Shown here piece after piece: positions 52,401-60,364 of a DNA stretch of 64,000 nucleotides. The notes under the pieces are model-generated. The model had not been told where the DNA came from, did not search any database, and worked only from the letters and a program-made list of their open reading frames with translations. Made by a program: the position numbers and the translations under genes. Source of the DNA: DAINPP01 sp963667315 (GTDB lineage Bacteria > Thermotogota > Thermotogae > MWEM01); assembly GCA_963667315.1 (NCBI GenBank), contig OY763325.1:1240001-1304000 (forward strand), written 5' to 3'. Position 1 is the stretch's first letter. Each line of letters starts with the position of its first letter.

Positions 52401-54741
52401 TGGCATAATAGAGCTTGTATGAAAGGTTATCCCCACTCATTCCCGGGATTCCTTCCCATTTCATTGATGTATTCCGATCCACATTTTCAGAATCATTTAC
52501 AGGGGTAAGCAGTGTTATTTCAGGATCAGTTGGATCATTGTCTCTCACTGTAAAATACCTGATTTCACTGACATTTGATTCACTGCCTTCCAGTACAACA
52601 CATTTCCAATAGTATGTCTGATCGTATTCCCAGCCTCCTGAAGGCAAGAATTGTTCATTTGCCGTCTCGAAAGGCGTCACATGATCCAGCTCACTCAGCG
52701 ATTTCGCATAATATACCCTGTATGCGAGAGAATCCCCCTGTATCGTAGGGATTCCTTCCCATTGAAGTGGTGTATCTCGTTCAATATTAACCGCACGATT
52801 TTCCGGAGCTCTTAATTCAATAGAAGGAATATTTGACGGTTTCGATTCGGTAAGAAAATCCCATACCCCACTGATATCTCTTTTATCCCCTTCCAGTACT
52901 TCACATTTCCAGAAATAGCGTTTATCGTATTCCCACCCGTTGAGGGGTCGATATTGTTCAGCTTCCAGTGGTATGGGATCGACATGCTCAAGTTCTGTTC
53001 TAGAATAGGCAATGTACAGATTATAAGTCAAGGAATCTCCTGGATTCCCGGGTTTTCCGCTCCAGATCATAAAATCTGTAACTGAAATAGCATCCTGATC
53101 ATCATCAGGTGACAACAAGGTAATCTTTGGATCCGAATGGCTCTTTTCTTCAGTTTCAAAATCCCAGACAGCGCTTACATTTGACAAATTGTCTTCCAGA
53201 ACTTCTACCTTCCAGAAGATACGATTCCCCTTCCCCCAGCCCCCCTGTGGTAGGAAACTCCTTTTATCCGTAAAAACAGGGTCGGCATGATTCAGGTCGT
53301 TGTATGTATGGGCATAATATACTGCGTAATGTAGTTGATCACCCGAATAAACAGGTGTTGCATCCCATGTGATGGAAGCCTGAGCACTGATATTCCCGGA
53401 ACCGTATTGCGGAAAACGCAATGCAATTTCAGGTTTTCCAGGATCCACAGTTTCCGTATAAAAACAGCTTGGACCATCCGTGTCAGCTTTATCCCCCTGT
53501 ACTGCCTGTACCTTCCAATAGTATTCTTTTTCCTTCTCCCAGCCGTCTACAGGAAGATAACTCTTTTCTGTTGTCACAACAGGTGTCGCATTATCAAGGT
53601 TTTGTAGTGTATGAGCGATATATATCCTGAAAGACAAGGTTGAAGGATTGAATTTTGAAGGTGTTGCATTAAAGGTCAGCGGGTTGGTCAATTTCACATC
53701 CTGTTGACCGTTCTCCGGATAAAGCAGACAGATTTCAGGATCATCAGAACCTTTTGGCTCCGTTATAAATGAGCGTGGCCCCGCCGTTGTACATTTATCA
53801 TCCTCACAAGCCTGCACTTTCCAGTAATACGTCGTTCCCTTTCCCCAACCGGTAGAAGGAAGATATTCCTCTGCCTCCGTTATAACAGGTTGCACATGAT
53901 CCAGTTCATTTATCGAATGTGCTATATACACTTTGTAATGCAGTTGATCTGATGACTCATAAGGTGTGCCCGTCCATTTTAAAGGTTCAAGATATGATAC
54001 ATTCGTTTGTGCATCAAGTGGTGATTTCAACGCCAGTTCCGGATAACCCGGCTGCACCTTTACAGTTTTAAAATGATTGATAACACTCGTTGCATAAACA
54101 AGCGTCTGATCTGTTTGACTGACGGCTTTTATCCTCCAGAAATAATCGGTATCATTCGTCCATCCCGTAAGCGGTTTGTACGATTCACCGTTTGTTGCAA
54201 CAGGAGTGACATCCGGCAAATCACCTTTGTTCTCCGAAATATATACCAGATATTGGGGTGTCAGTGACCTTGCAATCTTTCTGAAAGACCATTTCAAATC
54301 AGCCTCCGTATTGACAGTTGTGCTGTCATTCGTTGGTTCGAGAAGATCTACGGCATATTCATCAGAAAGGATAGTTGTAAAATGATAGGCATTTGAAAGC
54401 GTTTCGCCGCTTTCGTCAATAATTTTAACCTTCCAATAATAAGATTGATCAGAATCCCACCCATTTTGGGGTAAATATTCATATGCATTCAGTAAATGAG
54501 GAATTGCATCAAGGAATGAAGCTGTCTTTGAGATGTAAATATAGACCCTGCTGATACTTCTCCCGAAAGTGTCGATATCAAACGATATTGGCTCATTCAA
54601 CCCGACATCATTCTCAAGATCATGAGGAACAACATTGATCAGTTGTGGTTTTATATACGGCGGAATCGGACCTTTACATGCAATAAAGCTTATTAAAGGC
54701 AAAAGGAACAAAAAACAAGTGAACAGAATTTTCTTTTTCAT
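49432..54741 (-). CDS. Giant lipoprotein: fourteen FN3-like repeats plus LVIVD-type propeller
   Basis: The start is ATG 54741, with CAGGAGCC eight bases upstream and a lipoprotein signal (LLPLISFIAC); an upstream frame start at 54774 is unsupported. The product has about 1769 residues. Residues about 35-1447 are fourteen tandem FN3-like modules of about 97 residues, counted by the marker GGWEYDxxYYWKCEVLEG (Y-Y/F-W-K/R). The rest is a propeller of LVIVD-like repeats (NYLFASIGNSGVVIYDITNPLNPVYVS, HLYLANGFNGSTVDIS, NYAYIADGMNGLEIVDCTDPASPALI). Modules 6-9 are most alike, pointing to recent internal expansion. It is the first gene of the operon. It is probably a long stalk presenting a ligand-binding propeller at the surface. 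Confidence 0.78.
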   Translation of the reverse strand: MKKKILFTCFLFLLPLISFIACKGPIPPYIKPQLINVVPHDLENDVGLNEPISFDIDTFGRSISRVYIYISKTASFLDAIPHLLNAYEYLPQNGWDSDQSYYWKVKIIDESGETLSNAYHFTTILSDEYAVDLLEPTNDSTTVNTEADLKWSFRKIARSLTPQYLVYISENKGDLPDVTPVATNGESYKPLTGWTNDTDYFWRIKAVSQTDQTLVYATSVINHFKTVKVQPGYPELALKSPLDAQTNVSYLEPLKWTGTPYESSDQLHYKVYIAHSINELDHVQPVITEAEEYLPSTGWGKGTTYYWKVQACEDDKCTTAGPRSFITEPKGSDDPEICLLYPENGQQDVKLTNPLTFNATPSKFNPSTLSFRIYIAHTLQNLDNATPVVTTEKSYLPVDGWEKEKEYYWKVQAVQGDKADTDGPSCFYTETVDPGKPEIALRFPQYGSGNISAQASITWDATPVYSGDQLHYAVYYAHTYNDLNHADPVFTDKRSFLPQGGWGKGNRIFWKVEVLEDNLSNVSAVWDFETEEKSHSDPKITLLSPDDDQDAISVTDFMIWSGKPGNPGDSLTYNLYIAYSRTELEHVDPIPLEAEQYRPLNGWEYDKRYFWKCEVLEGDKRDISGVWDFLTESKPSNIPSIELRAPENRAVNIERDTPLQWEGIPTIQGDSLAYRVYYAKSLSELDHVTPFETANEQFLPSGGWEYDQTYYWKCVVLEGSESNVSEIRYFTVRDNDPTDPEITLLTPVNDSENVDRNTSMKWEGIPGMSGDNLSYKLYYANTLQGLSSATPILLTAEEYIESGGWEYSRDYYWKCEVLEGERSNISGIYHFTTESKRPDIPAISLISPENNSENISSDTPLQWQGSPGTLGNVLAYNVYIAHSEDALKYATPVYTTQESYLMPGGWENDSNYFWKCEVIEGEKTDISDIWSFRTKVEEPEKPEITLSTPQNGTTHFELNGKLTWRATSTTGESLNYILYLGNSPDALNSQINLTVNSYQPSGNWGELTQYYWKVRVIQGSRYSDSETWRFTTGRGDDFAIKLDSPASGTTDVDIYTPLTWFATENINSSATPVYYVYIADTPQQLTYVHPYETRELSFMIPAGRWEYDEVYYWKVEGYDGTQRAFDGPAVFTSRSEEIISPSVDLLQPSENEQAVDPATSFKWKGHSSYIRAPLLYEVYVALTEADLYTTPPATVLTGGEMYIPENSLELETTYFWRIKVIQGTLTGESTSTFKTRGPVYEIPEIVLLTPENGATGVAFDAELTWEASGSLSREMNQRAETIEYRVYVADNLASMSSHDYLIDATTTNKFYAPSSDWESERSYVWTADIYYYIDDELVASHTANPYSFTTRGLLPATPSDSGLLPADDQTNVSIYTQLDWGIDVTLENATPTYYEIYMDTSPNPTTLIGTSVFTAYQPEKLSTGTDYYWKVIAINALGTATGPDWHFRTRNDTLSKTTDVVVQGDYAFAAEQENGVSVYWIPSSPATPLELKANLSMSSLVNGVDIFGNYLFASIGNSGVVIYDITNPLNPVYVSAVEDNGYCIASDALGDHLYLANGFNGSTVDISSINHPDNIGKIETSEEASGSAIDLVADHIGLLTRVYIADGVNGLTVTDVTSPATPVTVATGVLNLSADVESVGIDKKDDYVYVVSLTRSENEADMDDASNGLTIVQSTLLQNQILSQVNTPGFSKDVFVNENYAYIADGMNGLEIVDCTDPASPALIERNVSVEVQANAVFVVGTTAYVAAEENGIVAIDCSDPANQMRIHH

Positions 54742-54774
54742 ATAAAAGGCTCCTGAAATAATTTTTTTGTTCAT

Positions 54775-55075
54775 TCCATTATAGCAGAAATTCGGAGCTG
54801 AAAGGAAATGATTTAAAGTTTTTACACATTTTATTTAAAAATCGCAAATCAGGATGAAAGATTAAACGATTTTCATTTTCAATTTAATCATTTTATAAAA
54901 CAGAAACAATTCATATTTCAACTTTCTGTATTTTAACATTCATTACCCGACGCTAAATATGATAGAAAGCTATTTACAGTAATCTGTTCAGAAAACGTAG
55001 TTTAAGTTTGAAAGAGCCAGGAAAATATAATTTCATACTTCTTAAACATCCTTCCCTTAAGATGCTCTTGGTCGA
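54775..55075. other. Divergent A/T-rich intergenic region
   Basis: No gene is seen. It must hold the promoter of the giant lipoprotein operon (minus) and of the binding-protein operon (+). A TATAAT at 55026-55031 is present but has no well-spaced -35 box; TTTAAG at 55001 would give a 19-base spacer. Confidence 0.4.
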
Positions 55076-55097
55076 TCTGATTTATGCATAAATCAGA
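55076..55097. promoter_or_regulatory. 22-base perfect palindrome upstream of the second ABC importer
   Basis: The half-site TCTGATTTATG is followed directly by its exact reverse complement CATAAATCAGA. It lies in the leader of the binding-protein gene, 36 bases before its start codon and about 45 bases after a TATAAT. It could be an operator or form an mRNA hairpin near the ribosome binding site. No regulator gene is adjacent. Confidence 0.65.
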
Positions 55098-55133
55098 AAA
55101 TATTCAGAAAATTAAATCTTGGAGGGATTATTT

Positions 55134-56444
55134 ATGAAAAAGGTATTAGCATTACTTCTTGTAACACTTTTGCTGGTAACACTTGGACTCTCAAAAACAA
55201 AAGTTCAGTTCTGGCACGCAATGAGCGGAGAAAGAATTGAATTGATTGCCTCAATGGCTGACGATTTCATGGCTCAGAATCCTGATATTGAAGTTGAAGT
55301 ACAGTACACAGGAAGCTACAACGATACGCTCAACAAACTGATTGCAGCTATCAAGGCCGGCACACCCCCTAACGTGGTTCAGGTTTACGAAATCGGAACA
55401 AGATCACTCATTGATGGAGAAATCGCCGTACCGATGCAGACAATGATCGACAAGGATCCAACTTTCGATCTCGGGGCTTTCATGCCACAGGTTCTGAACT
55501 ACTATGTTGTAGACGGTAAGCTTTACTCCATGCCTTTCAATTCCTCAAACGCAATCCTTTTCTACAACAAGGACATGTTTGAAGCAGCAGGGCTCGATCC
55601 AAACAACCCGCCAACAACATACGAGGAACTGATCGCAGCTGCAAAGGCCCTCACGACAAAAGATGAAAACGGAAACATCATCACATCCGGTATCACATGG
55701 CCACTTCATTGCTGGTTCTTTGAACAGTATCTCGCACTTCAGGATGCACCGCTCGTAAATAACAACAACGGAAGAACCGATATCGCATCAAAATCAGCTC
55801 TCAACAACGAAGCAGCACTCAAATTCGTAGAACTCTGGAAGACACTTTCAGATAACGATTACATGGTTAACACAAAGAAAGAAGACTGGTCAGGAGCAAG
55901 AAAACTCTTTGTTTCACAGAAAGTCGGTATGCTCATCACATCAACATCAGACGTTACAGCACTCAACAACGATGGAAGAGAAAACGGATTTGAAGTTGGT
56001 GCAGCATTCCTTCCAACACCAAAAGACTCCCCAAAGGGTGGCGTCGTTATCGGTGGCGGAAGCCTCTGGATGATCGATGGAAATCCTGAAGATGAACTCA
56101 ACGCAACATGGGAATTCGTAAAGTTCATGGCACAGTCAGAGCAGCAGATCAAATGGCATAAGGGAACAGGTTACTTCCCAGTTAGAAAAGATGCTATCAC
56201 GGATCTTCTCAATTCAGGTTACTACGGGGAAAATCCTGACCATATCGTTGCATTGATGCAGCTTCTCTTCTCAAAACAGGACTACAACACAAATGGAGCC
56301 ATCATGGGAGTCTTCCCGGAACTTAGAAGCACCTTTGAAGATAATATAGAAAAGATGCTTGCTGGAGCATACACACCGGAACAGGTTCTTGAAGAAACAG
56401 AAAGCACTTTAAACGAATTACTCGAAGAATATAATCAGTTCTAA
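55134..56444 (+). CDS. ABC transporter solute-binding protein (UgpB/MalE-type, family 1)
   Basis: The start is ATG 55134, six bases after TTGGAGGGATTA, and opens the signal peptide MKKVLALLLVTLLLVTLGLS. The 436-residue protein has the family 1 pattern: KVQFWHAMSGERIELIASMADDFMAQNPDIEVEVQYTGSYNDTLNKLIAAIKAGTPPNVVQVYE, SMPFNSSNAILFYNKDMFEAAGLDPNNPPTTYEEL, and GGGSLWMIDGNPEDELNATWEFVKFMAQSEQQIKWHKGTGYFPVRKDA. It is most like glycerol-3-phosphate/sugar binding proteins of the UgpB type; the actual ligand is unknown. It is followed by an attenuator and two permeases. Confidence 0.92.
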   Translation: MKKVLALLLVTLLLVTLGLSKTKVQFWHAMSGERIELIASMADDFMAQNPDIEVEVQYTGSYNDTLNKLIAAIKAGTPPNVVQVYEIGTRSLIDGEIAVPMQTMIDKDPTFDLGAFMPQVLNYYVVDGKLYSMPFNSSNAILFYNKDMFEAAGLDPNNPPTTYEELIAAAKALTTKDENGNIITSGITWPLHCWFFEQYLALQDAPLVNNNNGRTDIASKSALNNEAALKFVELWKTLSDNDYMVNTKKEDWSGARKLFVSQKVGMLITSTSDVTALNNDGRENGFEVGAAFLPTPKDSPKGGVVIGGGSLWMIDGNPEDELNATWEFVKFMAQSEQQIKWHKGTGYFPVRKDAITDLLNSGYYGENPDHIVALMQLLFSKQDYNTNGAIMGVFPELRSTFEDNIEKMLAGAYTPEQVLEETESTLNELLEEYNQF

Positions 56445-56462
56445 TGAACAACGGATAAAGAC

Positions 56463-56490
56463 AAAGGCGGCTTTCGGGTCGCCTTTTATT
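56463..56490 (+). terminator. Intra-operon attenuator between binding protein and permeases
   Basis: AAAGGCG (56463-56469) pairs with CGCCTTT (56480-56486), followed by TATTTT. It lies between the abundant binding protein and the permease genes, so it probably lowers permease expression relative to the binding protein. Confidence 0.7.
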
Positions 56491-56506
56491 TTCGGAGGTG
56501 TCTCCC

Positions 56507-57373
56507 TTGAAAAAGGTCATGCCATATCTTTTATTAATCCCAACGTTTTTTGTCATTATCACATTTATTTACGCACCGGCAGTCAATTCATTCCGAATGA
56601 GCTTCTTTCGAGAGAACAAGTTTGGAACCAAGATTATGTTTACAGGACTCGATAATTTCGAAAAGGTGTTTACCAACCCTGAATATATCAACATCGCGCT
56701 ATTCACCTTATTTTATGTGGGACTGACGGTCACGATAACAATTTTATTCTCATTTCTTCTCGCATTGTTACTCAACAAAAATGTACCGGGAACCTATCTA
56801 TACAGAGCGATGATTTTTATCCCATACGCAGTATCTCCCGCAATTGCCGGAACGTTATGGTCTTTTCTTCTTGATCCTGTTGCCGGTCAGGTCAATTATT
56901 TTTTCACAAGTATATTCGGTATTCAGGTTAAATGGCTCACAACTCAACCATTTGCTTTCATCTCACTCCTTTTCGCCTCTGTGTGGAAGATGATGCCCTT
57001 TGATATCATCTTTTATATTGCGGGATTACAGAGTATCTCCAATGATGTGCTTGAATCTGCAACGATTGATGGTGCTTCCGCCATGACCAAAGTCTGGCGA
57101 ATCAAATTCCCGCTTGTCTCACCCATCACTTTTTATCTTGTAATCATGAATATAATATCCGCCATGTTCAGCTCTTTTGCCATCATAGATGTGATGACAA
57201 AAGGCGGACCTGCCGGTTCAACGAATACAATGATGTATAAGGTTTATATGGATGCATTTATCTATCAGAAGACCGGACTCGCTTCAGCACAGAGTTCCTT
57301 TATGTTTATTCTGATGGCTGCCGTAACCGTTATATATTTTATTTTCGGCCAACGAAAAGTCCATTACAGATAG
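56507..57373 (+). CDS. ABC transporter permease (UgpA/MalF-type)
   Basis: Six-helix sugar permease, 288 residues from the TTG at 56507. That start is chosen because CGGAGG (56493-56498) lies eight bases upstream; GTG at 56498 overlaps the binding site. The opening KKVMPYLLLIPTFFVIITFIYAPAVNSFRMSFF and the EAA loop LESATIDGASAMTKVWRIKFPLVSPIT are typical of UgpA-like permeases. It pairs with the next gene. No ATPase is encoded nearby. Confidence 0.92.
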   Translation: MKKVMPYLLLIPTFFVIITFIYAPAVNSFRMSFFRENKFGTKIMFTGLDNFEKVFTNPEYINIALFTLFYVGLTVTITILFSFLLALLLNKNVPGTYLYRAMIFIPYAVSPAIAGTLWSFLLDPVAGQVNYFFTSIFGIQVKWLTTQPFAFISLLFASVWKMMPFDIIFYIAGLQSISNDVLESATIDGASAMTKVWRIKFPLVSPITFYLVIMNIISAMFSSFAIIDVMTKGGPAGSTNTMMYKVYMDAFIYQKTGLASAQSSFMFILMAAVTVIYFIFGQRKVHYR

Positions 57374-57385
57374 AGAGGGATGTTT

Positions 57386-58225
57386 ATGAACAGAAAAACT
57401 GCAAAAAAAGTCGATGTTATCTTTACAGAAATAGCACTCATCATCATCTCGATTATCATATTCGCACCGCTTCTGCTGGCATTAACGATAAGTTTTCAGA
57501 CACCCGACAGTGTCTTTTCTTTTCCACCTAAATTGCTGCCGGAAGGATTTTATTTCCAGAATTTCATAGATGCCTTTAACGCTATCCCATTCGGAAGATT
57601 ATTACTTAACAGCACCATTATAGCCGTCGCTGTCACTTTCGGAAAAGTTGTTACCGGAATTCTTGCCGGATATGCGTTTGCCAATTTCAGATTTTTAGGA
57701 AAAGGGCTGTCATTCGCATTCTTGTTCGCCACATTGTTCCTTCCCGCTGAAACGATCATGATCGTTCCGCTCTTTAAAATCATGAAGGAATTCGGTTGGA
57801 TCAACTCCTATTGGGCATTAACCGTACCATTTATGGCGAGTGCAACAAATGCCTTTCTATTCAGACAACATTTTTCAACACTTCCTTCAGAATTGGAAGA
57901 TGCCGCTAAGATTGATGGTGCCGGACCAATGAGATATTTTCTTAAAATACTGTTGCCACTTTCCAAACCCATGATAGCCGGAGTTGTTATCATCAATTTT
58001 GTCTATGCCTGGAACATGTATCTGTGGCCAATGATCATTTCTATGGATGATAAGATGAAAACCGTACAAGTTGGGGTAAAGATGCTGATCACAGGCGAAG
58101 GATCAAATAACTGGGGCGTTATCATGGCTGGTACACTCATCGCGGTTCTTCCCACAATCATCGTATTTCTTTCCTTGCAGAATCTATTTGTCAAAAGCCT
58201 TGTGCGATCCGGTGTAAAAGGATAA
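57386..58225 (+). CDS. ABC transporter permease (UgpE/MalG-type)
   Basis: Second permease of this importer (279 residues from ATG 57386; the ATG at 57380 directly abuts the GAGAGGG site and is less likely). The EAA loop is LEDAAKIDGAGPMRYFLKILLPLSKPMIAGVVIINFVYAWNMYLWPMI, and the C-terminal LFVKSLVRSGVKG is the usual family ending. It is the last gene of the operon, before a long terminator hairpin. Confidence 0.92.
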   Translation: MNRKTAKKVDVIFTEIALIIISIIIFAPLLLALTISFQTPDSVFSFPPKLLPEGFYFQNFIDAFNAIPFGRLLLNSTIIAVAVTFGKVVTGILAGYAFANFRFLGKGLSFAFLFATLFLPAETIMIVPLFKIMKEFGWINSYWALTVPFMASATNAFLFRQHFSTLPSELEDAAKIDGAGPMRYFLKILLPLSKPMIAGVVIINFVYAWNMYLWPMIISMDDKMKTVQVGVKMLITGEGSNNWGVIMAGTLIAVLPTIIVFLSLQNLFVKSLVRSGVKG

Positions 58226-58249
58226 ATCGAAAGAATTACTTTTAAAGCA

Positions 58250-58294
58250 CAACAATACCCGTCAAGATTTTTTTGACAGGTATTGTTGTTTTGT
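58250..58294 (+). terminator. Rho-independent terminator
   Basis: CAACAATACC-C-GTCAA pairs with TTGAC-A-GGTATTGTTG (one internal mismatch) and is followed by TTTTG. Confidence 0.85.
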
Positions 58295-58431
58295 TACATT
58301 TTTTAACAGTATTTCTATAATTAAATGTTATGATTAAGGCATATCAGAAAGCATATTTAAATACATTCTCTTAGTTTCCAAAGTTATTTTTGTTTAATCT
58401 TTAACAGATTCATTTCCACAAAGGAGGAAAA

Positions 58432-59208
58432 ATGATGAAGATGAATAGCTTATTTAATTCGAAAAGACTAACGATCCTGATTATTCTATTATTAACCCTT
58501 TCCTTTATCGGTTTGGCTTCCGATAAGGTACTCGTTGCAGCCGCTGATCCATGGCCGCCTTTTGCCGATGAAAACAGCCCTACCGATGGTGTCGCACTGG
58601 AAATCGTTCGGGCTGCTTTTGAAACTCAGGGCTATGAGGTGACGATGCTGTTTGTTCCATGGGCAAGGGCCGTAAACGGTGTGAAGGTTGGGGATTATGA
58701 TTTGGTTCCAACAATCTGGAAAAATGAAGAACGAATGGAATACATGCATTACAGCGATCCTTTTCTTCAGAACAGTCTTAAGTTCATAAAACGTACTGAA
58801 GATCCGTTTGAATATGATGGTCTCAGCAGTCTTGACGGAAAAACCATTGGAATCATCAGAGGTTATTCTTATAGCCAGGATTTTCTTAACGCAACAAACT
58901 TTAAAAAAGATGAGGTGAACGATTTCTTCACGAATGTCCAGAAGCTTTTGAGAGACAGAATTGATTTAACCGTTGAAGATGAAATCGTGGCCTATTCTAT
59001 CGTCAAAGATGAAAATCCGGATTTGCTGTCCGAAATCACTTTCTTAAATCCGCCATTGACAGTGGAGAACCTTTATATCACCGTAGGCTTGGCCCACCCA
59101 AGACATGATGAAATCATCAATGCCTTCAACAAGGGGTTAAAGATCATCAAAGAAAATGGTGTTTATGCCGACATTCTTAGTGAATATGGCATCAAACCGA
59201 TTGAATAA
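58432..59208 (+). CDS. Solute-binding family 3-type protein, paralogue 1
   Basis: A signal peptide (ILLLTLSFIGLA) is followed by a family 3 (amino-acid-type) binding fold: VAAADPWPPFADENSPTDGVALEIVRAAFETQGYEVTMLFVPWARAVNGVKVGDYDLVPTIWKNEERMEYMHYSDPF. No permease or ATPase is adjacent, so it may be an orphan receptor or feed a transporter elsewhere. A paralogue with about three-quarters identity lies 0.3 kb downstream. GGAGG is four bases before the first ATG and seven before the second (58435), so either could be used. Confidence 0.88.
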   Translation: MMKMNSLFNSKRLTILIILLLTLSFIGLASDKVLVAAADPWPPFADENSPTDGVALEIVRAAFETQGYEVTMLFVPWARAVNGVKVGDYDLVPTIWKNEERMEYMHYSDPFLQNSLKFIKRTEDPFEYDGLSSLDGKTIGIIRGYSYSQDFLNATNFKKDEVNDFFTNVQKLLRDRIDLTVEDEIVAYSIVKDENPDLLSEITFLNPPLTVENLYITVGLAHPRHDEIINAFNKGLKIIKENGVYADILSEYGIKPIE

Positions 59209-59258
59209 ACAATAATTTTAATTTTTAACACGTTTAAATTATCCGGTAAATTTGAATG

Positions 59259-59296
59259 AAGTGATACATGAGAATATTTTCTCATGTATCACTTTC
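59259..59296 (+). terminator. Rho-independent terminator
   Basis: AAGTGATACATGAGAA pairs base for base with TTCTCATGTATCACTT around TATT. The rest of the gap (59297-59525) is A/T-rich, with an extended -10 box TGTTATAAT just upstream of the next gene. Confidence 0.88.
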
Positions 59297-59525
59297 TGTG
59301 TATATGTCTCATTTAACTCTCTACAATCAATATCGTTAAAAAACGCAAACTACAAAATTGTACTCCCCAACTAAAAAAACCATAACAGTATTCCCTATAT
59401 TTTAACCGTAATCATTGGTAAGAAAATATTTTATAACTCATGTTATAATCGGTAAACAGTGGCAAATATAGATAAACAAAATCATTCAGTTCTTTTGACT
59501 TTTGTCTAAAAAAGGAGGAAAAATT

Positions 59526-60299
59526 ATGAAACTCAAGACATTGCTTAAATTCAGAAAATTATATTTAACACTAATCTTATTATCGATGGTTTCATTTATG
59601 GGTATGGCTTCCGGTAAGGTTCTTATAGCTGCCGCTGATCCATGGCCACCTTTTGCGGATGATAAAAATCCGACAGACGGTGTATCCCTTGAAATTATCC
59701 GGGCAGCTTTCGAAACACAGGGTTTTGAAGTTACGATGATGTTTGTTCCCTGGGCTCGTGCCCTGAATGGTGTACGGATTGGTGATTACGATTTGCTCCC
59801 AACAACTTGGAAAAGTAATGAAAGAATGGAGTATCTTCATTTCAGTGATCCCTATCTTCAGAATAGTATAAAGTTTATCAAACGAGTAGAAGATCCTTTC
59901 GAATATAAGGGCCTTAGTTCTCTTGCCGGTAAAACAATTGGAACGATAAGAGGTTATTCCTATAGTGAGGATTTTGTTACTGCAACACATTTCACAAAAG
60001 AAGAAGTGAATGACTTTTTCACGAATATTCAAAAAATGTTAAGGGACAGGATTGATTTAACCATCGAAGATGAAATCGTTGCATTTTCAATCATAAAGGA
60101 AGAAAATGCAGATTTCCTTTCAGAAATCACTTTCTTAAACCCGCCATTGACGGTGGAGAATCTTTACATCACCGTAGGCTTGGCCCACCCAAGACATGAT
60201 GAAATCATCAATGCCTTTAACGACGGTTTAAAGATCATCAAAGAGAATGGTGTTTATGCGGAAATTCTGAGTCAATATGGGATCGAACCGGTTGAATAA
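59526..60299 (+). CDS. Solute-binding family 3-type protein, paralogue 2
   Basis: The start is ATG 59526, seven bases after AAAGGAGG. It has the same architecture as the gene at 58432: a signal peptide, then VLIAAADPWPPFADDKNPTDGVSLEIIRAAFETQGFEVTMMFVPWARALNGVRIGDYDLLPTTW. It has its own promoter region and lies after a terminator, so it is expressed separately from paralogue 1. A 50-base segment near the 3' end (60168-60217) is identical to 59077-59126, while the 5' halves differ at many synonymous sites. Confidence 0.88.
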   Translation: MKLKTLLKFRKLYLTLILLSMVSFMGMASGKVLIAAADPWPPFADDKNPTDGVSLEIIRAAFETQGFEVTMMFVPWARALNGVRIGDYDLLPTTWKSNERMEYLHFSDPYLQNSIKFIKRVEDPFEYKGLSSLAGKTIGTIRGYSYSEDFVTATHFTKEEVNDFFTNIQKMLRDRIDLTIEDEIVAFSIIKEENADFLSEITFLNPPLTVENLYITVGLAHPRHDEIINAFNDGLKIIKENGVYAEILSQYGIEPVE

Positions 60300-60364
60300 C
60301 TGTCGACATCACTTGATTTGTCATTATGTTATACTAATTCATCTTAAGAATTAGGAGTGATATG

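Noticed and set aside
54775..55133. Riboswitch in the leader of the second importer
   Set aside because: No conserved riboswitch core was recognised; the palindrome explains the visible structure.
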